Assembly (NCBI GenBank): GCA_030627475.1
Contig: DAOURZ010000040.1
Coordinates: forward strand, 1-8,525
Origin: Deltaproteobacteria bacterium
GTDB lineage: Bacteria > Desulfobacterota > Desulfobacteria > Desulfobacterales > ETH-SRB1
DNA length: 8,525 nt
Direction of reading: 5' to 3'
A program made the translations under genes and the position numbers. Below, piece by piece: positions 1 to 8,525 of this stretch. Positions within the stretch are counted from its first letter, which is position 1; each line of letters begins with the position of its first letter. The notes below the pieces were generated by a model. That model ran no database searches. It was not told the DNA's origin and saw nothing but the letters and a program-made list of their open reading frames with translations.

Positions 1-70
1 ATTAAATTTTAATATTTAAAAAAAGTGGAGCTATAGGTCGTAGGCCATATGAAAAATTATTTATAATAAA

Positions 71-76
71 AGGAGG
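71..76 (+). promoter_or_regulatory. Ribosome binding site of dsrC
   Basis: A full consensus AGGAGG lies 8 bases before the ATG at 85, which fixes the dsrC start and suggests strong translation. A TATAAT at 62-67 lies too close to this site to be a useful -10, because transcription would start inside the Shine-Dalgarno sequence. I see no convincing promoter in bases 1-84; it may lie upstream of the window. Confidence 0.85.
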
Positions 77-84
77 ATTGTTAA

Positions 85-402
85 ATGCCAACAGTTGAAT
101 TTGGGGAAAAAACATTTACCGTAGATGAAGACGGATTTATTGATGATTTTAATAACTATTGTCCTGAATGGGAACAGTGGGTAAAGAAAGAAGAAGGTAT
201 TGAAGAGATAAATGATGAGCATAGAAAGCTTGTCACGGTTCTTCGTGAATATTATGAAAAAAATGGAATTGCTCCAATGGTTCGTGTGCTTTCCAAGGTT
301 ACAGGCTTCAAACTGAAGCATATATATGAGCTTTATCCATCTGGTCCTGGTAAGGGAGCTTGTAAGATGGCTGGGCTTCCAAAACCTACCGGATGTGTTT
401 AA
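85..402 (+). CDS. dsrC: DsrC, dissimilatory sulfite reductase-associated sulfur carrier
   Basis: This 105-residue protein is of the usual DsrC/TusE length. In sulfate reducers DsrC is the cytoplasmic co-substrate of the siroheme sulfite reductase DsrAB: its two C-terminal cysteines take up sulfite-derived sulfur as a trisulfide, which the membrane complex DsrMKJOP is thought to reduce (family knowledge). Seen here: the family ending SGPGKGACK...KPTGCV, with Cys93 and the penultimate Cys104 separated by ten residues, both of which are needed for the trisulfide. A third cysteine, Cys26, is not part of that pair. Having both arm cysteines separates it from TusE and from DsrC-like paralogues that keep one or none. 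It stands alone, with a consensus ribosome binding site and its own terminator at 429-466, which fits the common finding that dsrC is abundantly expressed and not always near dsrAB. The direction of DsrAB (reductive or oxidative) cannot be proven from DsrC alone; reductive is inferred from the other genes. Confidence 0.96.
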   Translation: MPTVEFGEKTFTVDEDGFIDDFNNYCPEWEQWVKKEEGIEEINDEHRKLVTVLREYYEKNGIAPMVRVLSKVTGFKLKHIYELYPSGPGKGACKMAGLPKPTGCV

Positions 403-428
403 TCTGAAAATTGAAAATCTGATTTTTC

Positions 429-466
429 AAAAAGGCTCTGCTTTTCAAAAAGCAGAGCCTTTTTTT
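429..466 (+). terminator. Intrinsic terminator after dsrC
   Basis: A near-perfect stem of about 16 base pairs is built on GGCTCTGC (434-441) and GCAGAGCC (452-459), extended by A-tracts and T-tracts on both sides with a very short loop near 446-447. It is followed directly by a run of T to 466. It begins 26 bases after the dsrC stop and ends 31 bases before the next start, so dsrC is probably a single-gene transcript. Confidence 0.93.
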
Positions 467-497
467 AGGGAGATAAAAATAAAGAAGGGACAAAAAC

Positions 498-953
498 ATG
501 CCTCCTATGGATGATACAGATAGAACTATTCTGAACCGCATACAGTCTGATTTCCCAATAACCTCACGTCCCTACCTCACTATTGCCAGCGATCTTGGTC
601 TTTCTGAAAACGAAGTTATAAAACGACTTGCCAGGTTGAAAGAAAATAAAATAATTCGTCGAATCGGCGGTAATTTTGTCCCTGAAAAATTAGGATTCGT
701 GAGTACACTTTGCGCAGCAAAAGTAGAAGAAGGCAAAATTGACCTTTTTGCCTCCATAGTCAACCGATATCCCGGAGTAACGCATAATTATCAACGTGAT
801 AGTGAATTTAACATCTGGTTTACCTTTATTGCGCAAAGCATGGAGGAGATAGAGGAAAACCTCGAAAATATATCTCAGGAAACCGGCATAAAAGAGATAA
901 TCAACCTGCCTGCAACAAAAGTATATAAAATAAAGGCTCATTTTGATCTTTAG
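498..953 (+). CDS. ahbA: Siroheme decarboxylase subunit, AhbA-like (Lrp/AsnC fold)
   Basis: This 151-residue protein resembles Lrp/AsnC regulators but carries the marks of the siroheme decarboxylase branch (AhbA/AhbB, related to NirD/L/G/H). In sulfate reducers the AhbA-AhbB pair converts siroheme to 12,18-didecarboxysiroheme, the first committed step of the alternative haem route (family knowledge). Seen: an N-terminal winged-helix-like part at about 5-58 ending in RRIGGNF, a ferredoxin-like Lrp part at about 65-150, the motif GVTHNY at 93-98 with His96, Arg100, and WFTF at 107-110, and the ending LPATKVYKIKAHFDL. The choice of AhbA over AhbB is by general resemblance and is less sure than the family. 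The ATG at 498 is preferred over 507 because AAGGGA at 485-490 is well spaced from it. No second subunit gene is visible next to it. A DNA-binding Lrp regulator is the alternative but unlikely. Confidence 0.82.
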   Translation: MPPMDDTDRTILNRIQSDFPITSRPYLTIASDLGLSENEVIKRLARLKENKIIRRIGGNFVPEKLGFVSTLCAAKVEEGKIDLFASIVNRYPGVTHNYQRDSEFNIWFTFIAQSMEEIEENLENISQETGIKEIINLPATKVYKIKAHFDL

Positions 954-972
954 AGCATAACAATTCCTGCTT

Positions 973-1782
973 ATGAAAGATATACGCATTGCAACCGTAA
1001 TCTCAAATTCACTTGTCAACGAAACCAGGCGCAACCTTGATCAAATGGTAAGATGGGTAGGGGAAGCGAGAAAAAAAAGTGCATCTATAATCTGTTTTCC
1101 CGAGATGAATATTACGGGTTATAGTACCAGGGAAGACATAATTGATGCGGCAGAACCGGTACCGGGGCCGGCAACAAAAGAGATAGTAAAACTGGCTGAA
1201 TCCGAACATATTGTAATTCTGGCCGGAATTGCTGAAAAGGATAGCAATGGAAGAATATTTGCAAGCCATCTAATCATAAAACCTCATGAACCCCCAAGTG
1301 TTTATCGTAAGCTGCAAATTTCCCCACCTGAACGTACCTTTTTTACACCAGGAAACAAGATTCCCTTGTTTGAGGCCCAGGGAGTAAAATTTGGCATACA
1401 GCTTTGCTATGATGCCCACTTTCCGGAGCTTTCTACCTATATGGCAGTGAACGGCGCTGATATTATATTTATTCCACATGCATCACCGAGAGGAACGCCT
1501 GATGAAAAATTTCGTTCATGGATGCGGCATCTTCCTGCCAGGGCATATGATAACAGCCTTTTTGTCATTGCATGCAATCAGACCGGTGATAATGGGAAAG
1601 GACTTAACTTTCCGGGTATCGCCATGGTAGTCGGGCCGTCAGGTAAGGTTTTATCAAAAGATTTAAGCGGAAAAGAAGGAATACTGGTTTATGATATTAA
1701 GACGGATGAACTTAACAGGGTACGAAATCACAGGATGCGATTTTTCCTCCCCAACAGAAGGCCTGAACTTTATTTGCCTTAG
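973..1782 (+). CDS. Carbon-nitrogen hydrolase (nitrilase superfamily), substrate unknown
   Basis: This 269-residue protein is of normal length for a single-domain nitrilase-superfamily amidohydrolase, cytoplasmic with no signal peptide. These enzymes hydrolyse amide or nitrile C-N bonds through a Glu-Lys-Cys triad. Seen: Glu44 in FPEMNITGY, Lys113 in YRKLQ, Cys145 in LCYDAHFPE, and the supporting Glu120 in PPERTFFTPG, so all catalytic residues are present. The end RMRFFLPNRRPELY is also typical of the family. The overall look is that of the amidase/carbamoylase branches rather than true nitrilases, but the substrate cannot be read from the sequence. It starts 19 bases after the ahbA-like stop with no terminator between, so the two are probably cotranscribed. 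No clear Shine-Dalgarno precedes the ATG, which suggests weak or coupled translation. Its TAG stop shares two bases with a 21-bp dispersed repeat. Confidence 0.9.
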   Translation: MKDIRIATVISNSLVNETRRNLDQMVRWVGEARKKSASIICFPEMNITGYSTREDIIDAAEPVPGPATKEIVKLAESEHIVILAGIAEKDSNGRIFASHLIIKPHEPPSVYRKLQISPPERTFFTPGNKIPLFEAQGVKFGIQLCYDAHFPELSTYMAVNGADIIFIPHASPRGTPDEKFRSWMRHLPARAYDNSLFVIACNQTGDNGKGLNFPGIAMVVGPSGKVLSKDLSGKEGILVYDIKTDELNRVRNHRMRFFLPNRRPELYLP

Positions 1783-1801
1783 GAACGTGGACGAAATAAC
1801 T
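1781..1801 (+). repeat. 21-bp dispersed repeat, copy 1
   Basis: The sequence reading AGGAACGTGG then ACG then AAATAACT is identical to 6347-6367. It covers the last two bases of the nitrilase stop codon and the entire 19-bp gap before the stop codon of the convergent gene at 1802. Flanking bases share nothing with copy 2. It resembles the outer end of the palindromic element at 8316-8474 (9 of the first 11 bases match, and AAATAA occurs in both). Function unknown. Confidence 0.85.
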
Positions 1802-2476
1802 CTATTTGAGGGACAGATAATATTTACCATTTTTTTTCTCAACCTTTAAACCAAACATTTTAATGGTTACCCTAACAGGTCGTCCAAAAAGAAAGTTCAG
1901 ATTCTCAGGATCCATTTTTCCTTTTTTGACAACAAGTTCGCGTATAGAATCATCATAAATAAGGATATCATATATCCCGTTTATTGCCTCATTCTTTTTT
2001 TCTCCATCCAGTTCCTTAATAAAATGCTTGATTTTATCGTACGAACAACGTGATTGATGATCTTCAATCAGGTTCCTCAGACCTTCAATTCTATAAACAA
2101 GATCTTTTCGAGTCAGTCGGTTTTTAAAATAAATCAGCTCTATCTCCCGTGTGTCCCAGCATTTAAGAACCCTGCATTCAACAGGCCTTTTAGCATAAAT
2201 TTCGCACGAATTATCTTTTGCATCAAAAAAAATACATTCCCAGGAATCATTCTTCTCTTTTATTTTTATTAAATCCGAAGCCACAGCGGTAGGACATCCT
2301 TTAATATTATCATATGCAAGCTCACCTTTTCGTATGGTATAAAGATGTTTTATTAAAATACTTCCTTTTTCAATAAGCATCTTATCTTCAATATGAAAAC
2401 AAGGCCCTCCTTTCTTGCAGCATGTCCCACATCGTTTGCATTCTATAGTATCAATATCATTTTTAAAGTTACCCAT
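1802..2476 (-). CDS. YkgJ-type CxxCxxCC cysteine-cluster protein
   Basis: This 224-residue protein belongs to the YkgJ/UPF0153 group of putative Zn- or Fe-S-binding proteins of unknown biochemical role. Seen: the N-terminal signature C13-x2-C16-x2-CC(19-20) followed by Cys26, then Cys61, Cys81, and the second signature C91-EIYAKRPVE-C101-R-x3-C106 (compare CxIYxxRPxxCR in the family). Cys144 gives eleven cysteines in all, most of them in the first half. The C-terminal half, about 110-224, is charged and without a motif I recognise; it makes the protein longer than the minimal family members. No signal peptide or membrane segment is visible. It lies downstream of pyruvate:ferredoxin oxidoreductase on the same strand but behind a terminator, and I see neither a clear promoter nor a strong ribosome binding site in the 36 bases between that terminator and the ATG, so expression may depend on readthrough. 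The start is kept because the cysteine motif begins at residue 13. Confidence 0.85.
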   Translation of the reverse strand: MGNFKNDIDTIECKRCGTCCKKGGPCFHIEDKMLIEKGSILIKHLYTIRKGELAYDNIKGCPTAVASDLIKIKEKNDSWECIFFDAKDNSCEIYAKRPVECRVLKCWDTREIELIYFKNRLTRKDLVYRIEGLRNLIEDHQSRCSYDKIKHFIKELDGEKKNEAINGIYDILIYDDSIRELVVKKGKMDPENLNFLFGRPVRVTIKMFGLKVEKKNGKYYLSLK

Positions 2477-2512
2477 AAATTAACTCTACCAAATTTTTTG
2501 ACAATTCATATA

Positions 2513-2544
2513 AAAAGGCCATTTGCTTTCACAAATGGCCTTTT
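2513..2544 (-). terminator. Intrinsic terminator after pyruvate:ferredoxin oxidoreductase
   Basis: A perfect 13-bp inverted repeat (AAAAGGCCATTTG at 2513-2525, its complement at 2532-2544) with a 6-base loop. Read on the minus strand, the arm ends in a T-run (TTTTTATAT), as expected of a rho-independent terminator for the gene ending at 2583. The symmetric T-tract on the plus strand could make it bidirectional, but no plus-strand gene needs it. Confidence 0.9.
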
Positions 2545-2565
2545 ATCTTTACGCTATATTTTTAA

Positions 2566-2579
2566 AACCGTTCACGGTT
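2566..2579 (-). other. Short hairpin in the 3' untranslated region
   Basis: AACCGT (2566-2571) and ACGGTT (2574-2579) are perfect inverted arms around two bases, 3 bases past the oxidoreductase stop on the minus strand and ahead of the main terminator. No T-run follows, so it is not a terminator alone. It might be a 3'-end stabilising hairpin or chance. Confidence 0.35.
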
Positions 2580-2582
2580 ACT

Positions 2583-6198
<3,616 letters not shown>

Positions 6199-6241
6199 GA
6201 AAAAACTTGCTTCGAAAAAATGAATATTATTTATTTTATAC

Positions 6242-6256
6242 ATTATCTTTGATAAT
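6242..6256. promoter_or_regulatory. 15-bp dyad, possible operator
   Basis: ATTATC and GATAAT form perfect arms around TTT. It lies about 44 bases upstream of the -35 of the oxidoreductase promoter and just before a TATAAT on the plus strand, a plausible place for a transcription factor. It does not match the redox regulator Rex site as I know it. In sequence this rich in A and T, chance is a real alternative. Confidence 0.3.
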
Positions 6257-6346
6257 TGTCCAGACCTATATAATAAGTAAAATATAAAAAAGCAAAGCCT
6301 TTCATATTTAGTTCTTGACGATATGTGGCTTATGTATAAAACAATA

Positions 6347-6367
6347 AGGAACGTGGACGAAATAACT
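6347..6367 (+). repeat. 21-bp dispersed repeat, copy 2
   Basis: Identical over 21 bases to 1781-1801 and in the same orientation, about 4.6 kb away, with unrelated flanks. It lies 49 bases upstream of the glnS start. If the TATAAA at 6335-6340 is the glnS -10, transcription would begin at or near the first base of the repeat, placing it at the 5' end of the glnS leader. That is inference. Confidence 0.85.
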
Positions 6368-6416
6368 ATGAAACCATTAAAAGCTATTTCCAATTTTTTT
6401 ATGGAGAAAAATATAT

Positions 6417-8129
6417 ATGCCTAAATTGAATAGTACAAATTCCGCACCCTCATCCGATTTCATACGAAATATTATTGCCGAAGATATAAAAGCACACAAA
6501 AACGACGGCAAAGTAGTCACCCGATTTCCACCGGAACCTAATGGCTATCTGCATATCGGACATGCAAAGTCAATATGTCTTAATTTCGGTATTGCAGCCG
6601 AAAACAATGGAATATGCAATTTAAGATTTGATGATACTAATCCGGGCAAAGAAGATGTTGAATATGTGGAATCAATAAAATTAGATATCAAATGGCTTGG
6701 ATTTGACTGGAATGACAGGCTTTTTTATACATCTGACTACTTTGAGCAACTCTATCGGCAAGCCGTTCAATTGATCAAAAAAGGCAAGGCTTATGTCTGT
6801 GATCTGAGCGCCGGGAAAATAAGAGAATATCGAGGTACCCTGACGGAATCCGGAAAAGAAAGTCCGTATCGGAACCGCTCAGTCGAGGAAAATCTTGATC
6901 TATTTGCGCGCATGAGAGCAGGGGAATTTGAAGACGGTTTTTGTGTTCTCAGGGCAAAAATTGATATGTCAGCACCTAACCTGATTATGAGAGATCCTGC
7001 TCTGTACCGAATCCGACGTGTTTACCATCACAGGACAGGAAACCAATGGTGCATTTATCCCATGTATGACTTCAGCCACTGTCTTTCAGATTCAATGGAA
7101 GGGATCACTCATTCCATCTGCACGCTGGAATTTGAGAACAACCGTTCTTTGTACGATTGGCTTCTTGACGAACTTGAGATGGAATGCCATCCACAACAAA
7201 TAGAGTTTGCCCGTTTAAATCTCAGCTATACAGTATTGAGCAAAAGAAAGCTTGTGGAACTTGTAGAAAAGGGACATGTTAGTGGATGGGATGATCCTCG
7301 AATGCCCACACTTTCCGGTTTGAGGAGACGCGGATATACACCCGGGTCAATACGCAATTTTTGCGATCGTATTGGTATCGCCAAACGAGACAGTATGGTT
7401 GATATGGCTATGCTCGAATATTGTGTTCGGGAAGATCTGAACAAAAGCGCCCAGCGAATCATGGCTGTGCTTCGCCCCATCAAGGTAATTATTGACAATT
7501 ATCCAGAAAACCTTGTGGAAGAGCTGGATGCCATTAACAATCCTGAAGATCCGACCATGGGAACACGAAAAGTTCCCTTTTCTCGCGTACTTTATATAGA
7601 ACGGGAAGATTTCCGCGAAGACCCACCGAAAAAATTCTATCGGCTGGCACCCGGCCGTGAAGTGCGTTTGCGATATGCGTATTTTATAACATGTGTGAAA
7701 GTGGTAAAGGATGAGCAGACAGGTGAAATCATTGAACTTCACTGCACATATGACCCAAAGACAAAAGGCGGAGACTCTCCGGACGGACGTAAGGTTAAGG
7801 CAACTCTGCACTGGGTTTCTGCTGCCCACTCAATAGAAGCAAAAGTGCGTCTTTATGATCATTTATTTACTGCCATAAATCCCGGCGACAAAAAAGAAGC
7901 TGAAGATTTCAAAGAGTGGTTGAATCCAAATTCTCTTGAAATTCTGACTTCATGCCGTGTAGAACCAAGTCTGGCAGGCGCTGCACATGGAAACAGATAT
8001 CAGTTTGAAAGGCTTGGGTATTTCTGTGTTGATTCCGTTGATTTATCCGGCAATAAATTAGTATTCAATCGTACGGTAACTCTGCGTGATACGTGGGCGA
8101 AGATTCAAAAAGCCCAAAAGAAAAGATAA
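6417..8129 (+). CDS. glnS: Glutaminyl-tRNA synthetase
   Basis: This 570-residue cytoplasmic class I synthetase attaches glutamine to tRNA-Gln using ATP. Seen: [16 protein letters not shown] (37-52) with the HIGH signature at 46-49, the GlnRS-type stretch [14 protein letters not shown] (235-248), and the KMSKS-type loop VLSKR (273-277). A two-part beta-barrel anticodon-binding region fills about 345-560. The length is near the E. coli enzyme (554 residues), and there is no fused YqeY-like tail. PPEPNG and the LEFENNR segment distinguish it from glutamyl-tRNA synthetase. Its presence suggests direct glutaminylation; whether GatCAB is also encoded cannot be seen here. The ATG at 6417 is supported by GGAG at 6403-6406, a 10-base and somewhat long spacing. 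It is probably a single-gene unit, closed by the terminator at 8180-8213. Confidence 0.97.
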   Translation: MPKLNSTNSAPSSDFIRNIIAEDIKAHKNDGKVVTRFPPEPNGYLHIGHAKSICLNFGIAAENNGICNLRFDDTNPGKEDVEYVESIKLDIKWLGFDWNDRLFYTSDYFEQLYRQAVQLIKKGKAYVCDLSAGKIREYRGTLTESGKESPYRNRSVEENLDLFARMRAGEFEDGFCVLRAKIDMSAPNLIMRDPALYRIRRVYHHRTGNQWCIYPMYDFSHCLSDSMEGITHSICTLEFENNRSLYDWLLDELEMECHPQQIEFARLNLSYTVLSKRKLVELVEKGHVSGWDDPRMPTLSGLRRRGYTPGSIRNFCDRIGIAKRDSMVDMAMLEYCVREDLNKSAQRIMAVLRPIKVIIDNYPENLVEELDAINNPEDPTMGTRKVPFSRVLYIEREDFREDPPKKFYRLAPGREVRLRYAYFITCVKVVKDEQTGEIIELHCTYDPKTKGGDSPDGRKVKATLHWVSAAHSIEAKVRLYDHLFTAINPGDKKEAEDFKEWLNPNSLEILTSCRVEPSLAGAAHGNRYQFERLGYFCVDSVDLSGNKLVFNRTVTLRDTWAKIQKAQKKR

Positions 8130-8179
8130 ATGTAAGTGATCAAAAGCTTACGCTCAACCTATGAGAAAAATACTATCAA

Positions 8180-8213
8180 AAAAAGCCACAACCTGCCAAG
8201 ATTGTGGCTTTTT
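8180..8213. terminator. Bidirectional terminator between glnS and tRNA-Leu
   Basis: A perfect 12-bp inverted repeat (AAAAAGCCACAA at 8180-8191, complement at 8202-8213) with a 10-base loop. On the plus strand it ends in T-rich sequence (TTTTTCTTTT) 50 bases after the glnS stop. On the minus strand a T-run follows the arm, 10 bases past the tRNA 3' end. It can therefore serve both convergent genes. Confidence 0.92.
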
Positions 8214-8222
8214 CTTTTAGGA

Positions 8223-8309
8223 TGGTGCCGAAGGGGAGACTCGAACTCCCACAGAGATACCCCCACTAGACCCTGAACCTAGCGCGTCTACCAGTTCCGC
8301 CACTTCGGC
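8223..8309 (-). tRNA. tRNA-Leu (anticodon CAG)
   Basis: This 87-nt minus-strand tRNA has an encoded CCA end (TGG at 8223-8225 on the plus strand). The acceptor arms GCCGAAG and CTTCGGC pair fully (7 bp). The anticodon stem CTAGG/TCTAG encloses the loop TTCAGGG, giving anticodon CAG, which reads CUG codons. The T arm is GGGAG-TTCGAGT-CTCCC. The long variable arm and the D-arm sequence TGGCGGAACTGGTAGACGCG are typical of class II tRNA-Leu. Its 5' end is only 6 bases from a palindromic repeat element, which therefore occupies the place where its promoter should be. Confidence 0.97.
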
Positions 8310-8315
8310 ATAGTT

Positions 8316-8474
8316 AGGGACTTGGAAATAAATAATATACCATCTTGCTTGTCTTTTTGCTCATCTTCGGTGTTGCGGCTTCCGTTACATAGCTCGCTAT
8401 GCGCTTTCAGCCGCGCCTTGAAGATGAACAAAAATCCTGTGCAATTTTGGTATATTATTTACTTCCAAGTCCCT
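8316..8474. mobile_element. 159-bp palindromic MITE-like element
   Basis: The ends are 26-bp inverted repeats (8316-8341 and 8449-8474) that differ at one position. Outer bases read AGGGACTTGGAA and then a TAAATAATATACC segment. Inside, further nested arms pair: TTTTTGCTCATCTTC (8354-8368) with 8420-8434 (14 of 15), a partly matching pair at 8369-8380 and 8409-8420 (AGCCGC), and a central CATAGC-TC-GCTATG hairpin (8388-8401). The whole unit could fold into one long hairpin. It encodes no protein. Size, terminal inverted repeats and lack of genes fit a miniature inverted-repeat transposable element or a REP-type palindrome. No clear target-site duplication is visible, and the mobilising enzyme is not in the window. 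Confidence 0.72.
8334..8342 (-). promoter_or_regulatory. Possible extended -10 for tRNA-Leu inside the element
   Basis: On the minus strand the inner part of the terminal repeat reads TGGTATATT, matching the extended -10 pattern TGnTATAAT at all but one position. Initiation about 7 bases on, near 8327, would give an 18-base leader before the tRNA. No good -35 is present, and an extended -10 can act without one. The mirror copy, TGGTATATT at 8448-8456 (plus strand), points out of the other end. Confidence 0.4.
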
Positions 8475-8478
8475 TAGT

Positions 8479-8521
8479 GCCTGAACGAAAACTGCCAATT
8501 TTTCCAATTTCTGCGTCAGGC
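8479..8521. repeat. Inverted repeat at the window edge
   Basis: GCCTGA (8479-8484) and TCAGGC (8516-8521) form the arms, with extra partial pairing inside (ACG with CGT). They enclose about 31 AT-rich bases including CCAATTTTTCCAATTT. It starts 4 bases after the palindromic element and may be part of a longer composite repeat cut by the window end. No gene is visible from 8310 to 8525. Confidence 0.45.
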
Positions 8522-8525
8522 GCAA

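Noticed and set aside
62..67. Perfect TATAAT upstream of dsrC as its -10
   Set aside because: Transcription would begin within or after the Shine-Dalgarno sequence at 71-76, leaving no usable leader, and no -35 is present at the right distance.
326..514. Plus-strand 62-codon frame overlapping the dsrC end
   Set aside because: It lies out of frame inside dsrC and runs through the terminator hairpin and the start of the next gene, with no ribosome binding site.
498..953. Ordinary Lrp/AsnC transcriptional regulator
   Set aside because: The GVTHNY...WFTF block and the LPATKVYKIKAHFDL ending belong to the siroheme decarboxylase branch.
2498..2503. TTGACA on the plus strand as a promoter -35
   Set aside because: It points into the terminator and the 3' end of a minus-strand gene, with no plus-strand gene to serve; the larger plus-strand frame there is a shadow of the minus-strand genes.
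8316..8525. CRISPR array or intrinsic terminator
   Set aside because: There are no regularly spaced direct repeats, and the dyad is far too long and lacks a GC-rich stem with a T-run to be a terminator.

Overview
This 8.5 kb, fairly AT-rich window looks like a chromosomal segment of an anaerobic sulfate-reducing bacterium, most likely Desulfobacterota (a Desulfobacteraceae-like lineage). The assignment rests on a full-length DsrC with both redox cysteines of its C-terminal arm, a siroheme-decarboxylase (Ahb) type protein of the alternative haem pathway, and a single-chain pyruvate:ferredoxin oxidoreductase whose cofactor residues line up almost one for one with the Desulfovibrio africanus enzyme. 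No phage, plasmid or defence genes are present, and I see no multi-gene system that is clearly new.

Layout: dsrC (85-402, +) is a free-standing gene closed by a strong intrinsic terminator. It is followed by an ahbA-like gene (498-953, +) and a nitrilase-superfamily amidohydrolase (973-1782, +), which probably form a two-gene unit. These meet two minus-strand genes head-on: a cysteine-rich YkgJ-type protein (1802-2476, -) and pyruvate:ferredoxin oxidoreductase (2583-6128, -), which are separated by a terminator. A 288-bp divergent region (6129-6416) holds a good promoter for the oxidoreductase and a less clear one for glnS (6417-8129, +). glnS converges on a tRNA-Leu(CAG) gene (8223-8309, -) across a bidirectional terminator.

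Metabolic theme: DsrC carries sulfur for the siroheme enzyme DsrAB, Ahb proteins turn siroheme into haem, and the oxidoreductase links pyruvate and acetyl-CoA to ferredoxin. All three belong to the core energy metabolism of sulfate reducers. GlnRS and tRNA-Leu are translation housekeeping genes. The link between the first two genes is inference from proximity only.

The most unusual content is non-coding. A 159-bp, almost wholly palindromic element (8316-8474) with 26-bp terminal inverted repeats (25/26 identical) lies 6 bp upstream of the tRNA-Leu gene. It carries an outward-facing extended -10-like sequence at each end, so it may supply the tRNA promoter. A 21-bp sequence resembling the end of this element occurs twice more, identical in both places: once filling the 19-bp gap between the convergent stop codons near 1.8 kb, and once upstream of glnS near 6.35 kb. 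A further inverted repeat begins just beyond the element and runs to the window edge, so the repeat region may be larger than what is visible.
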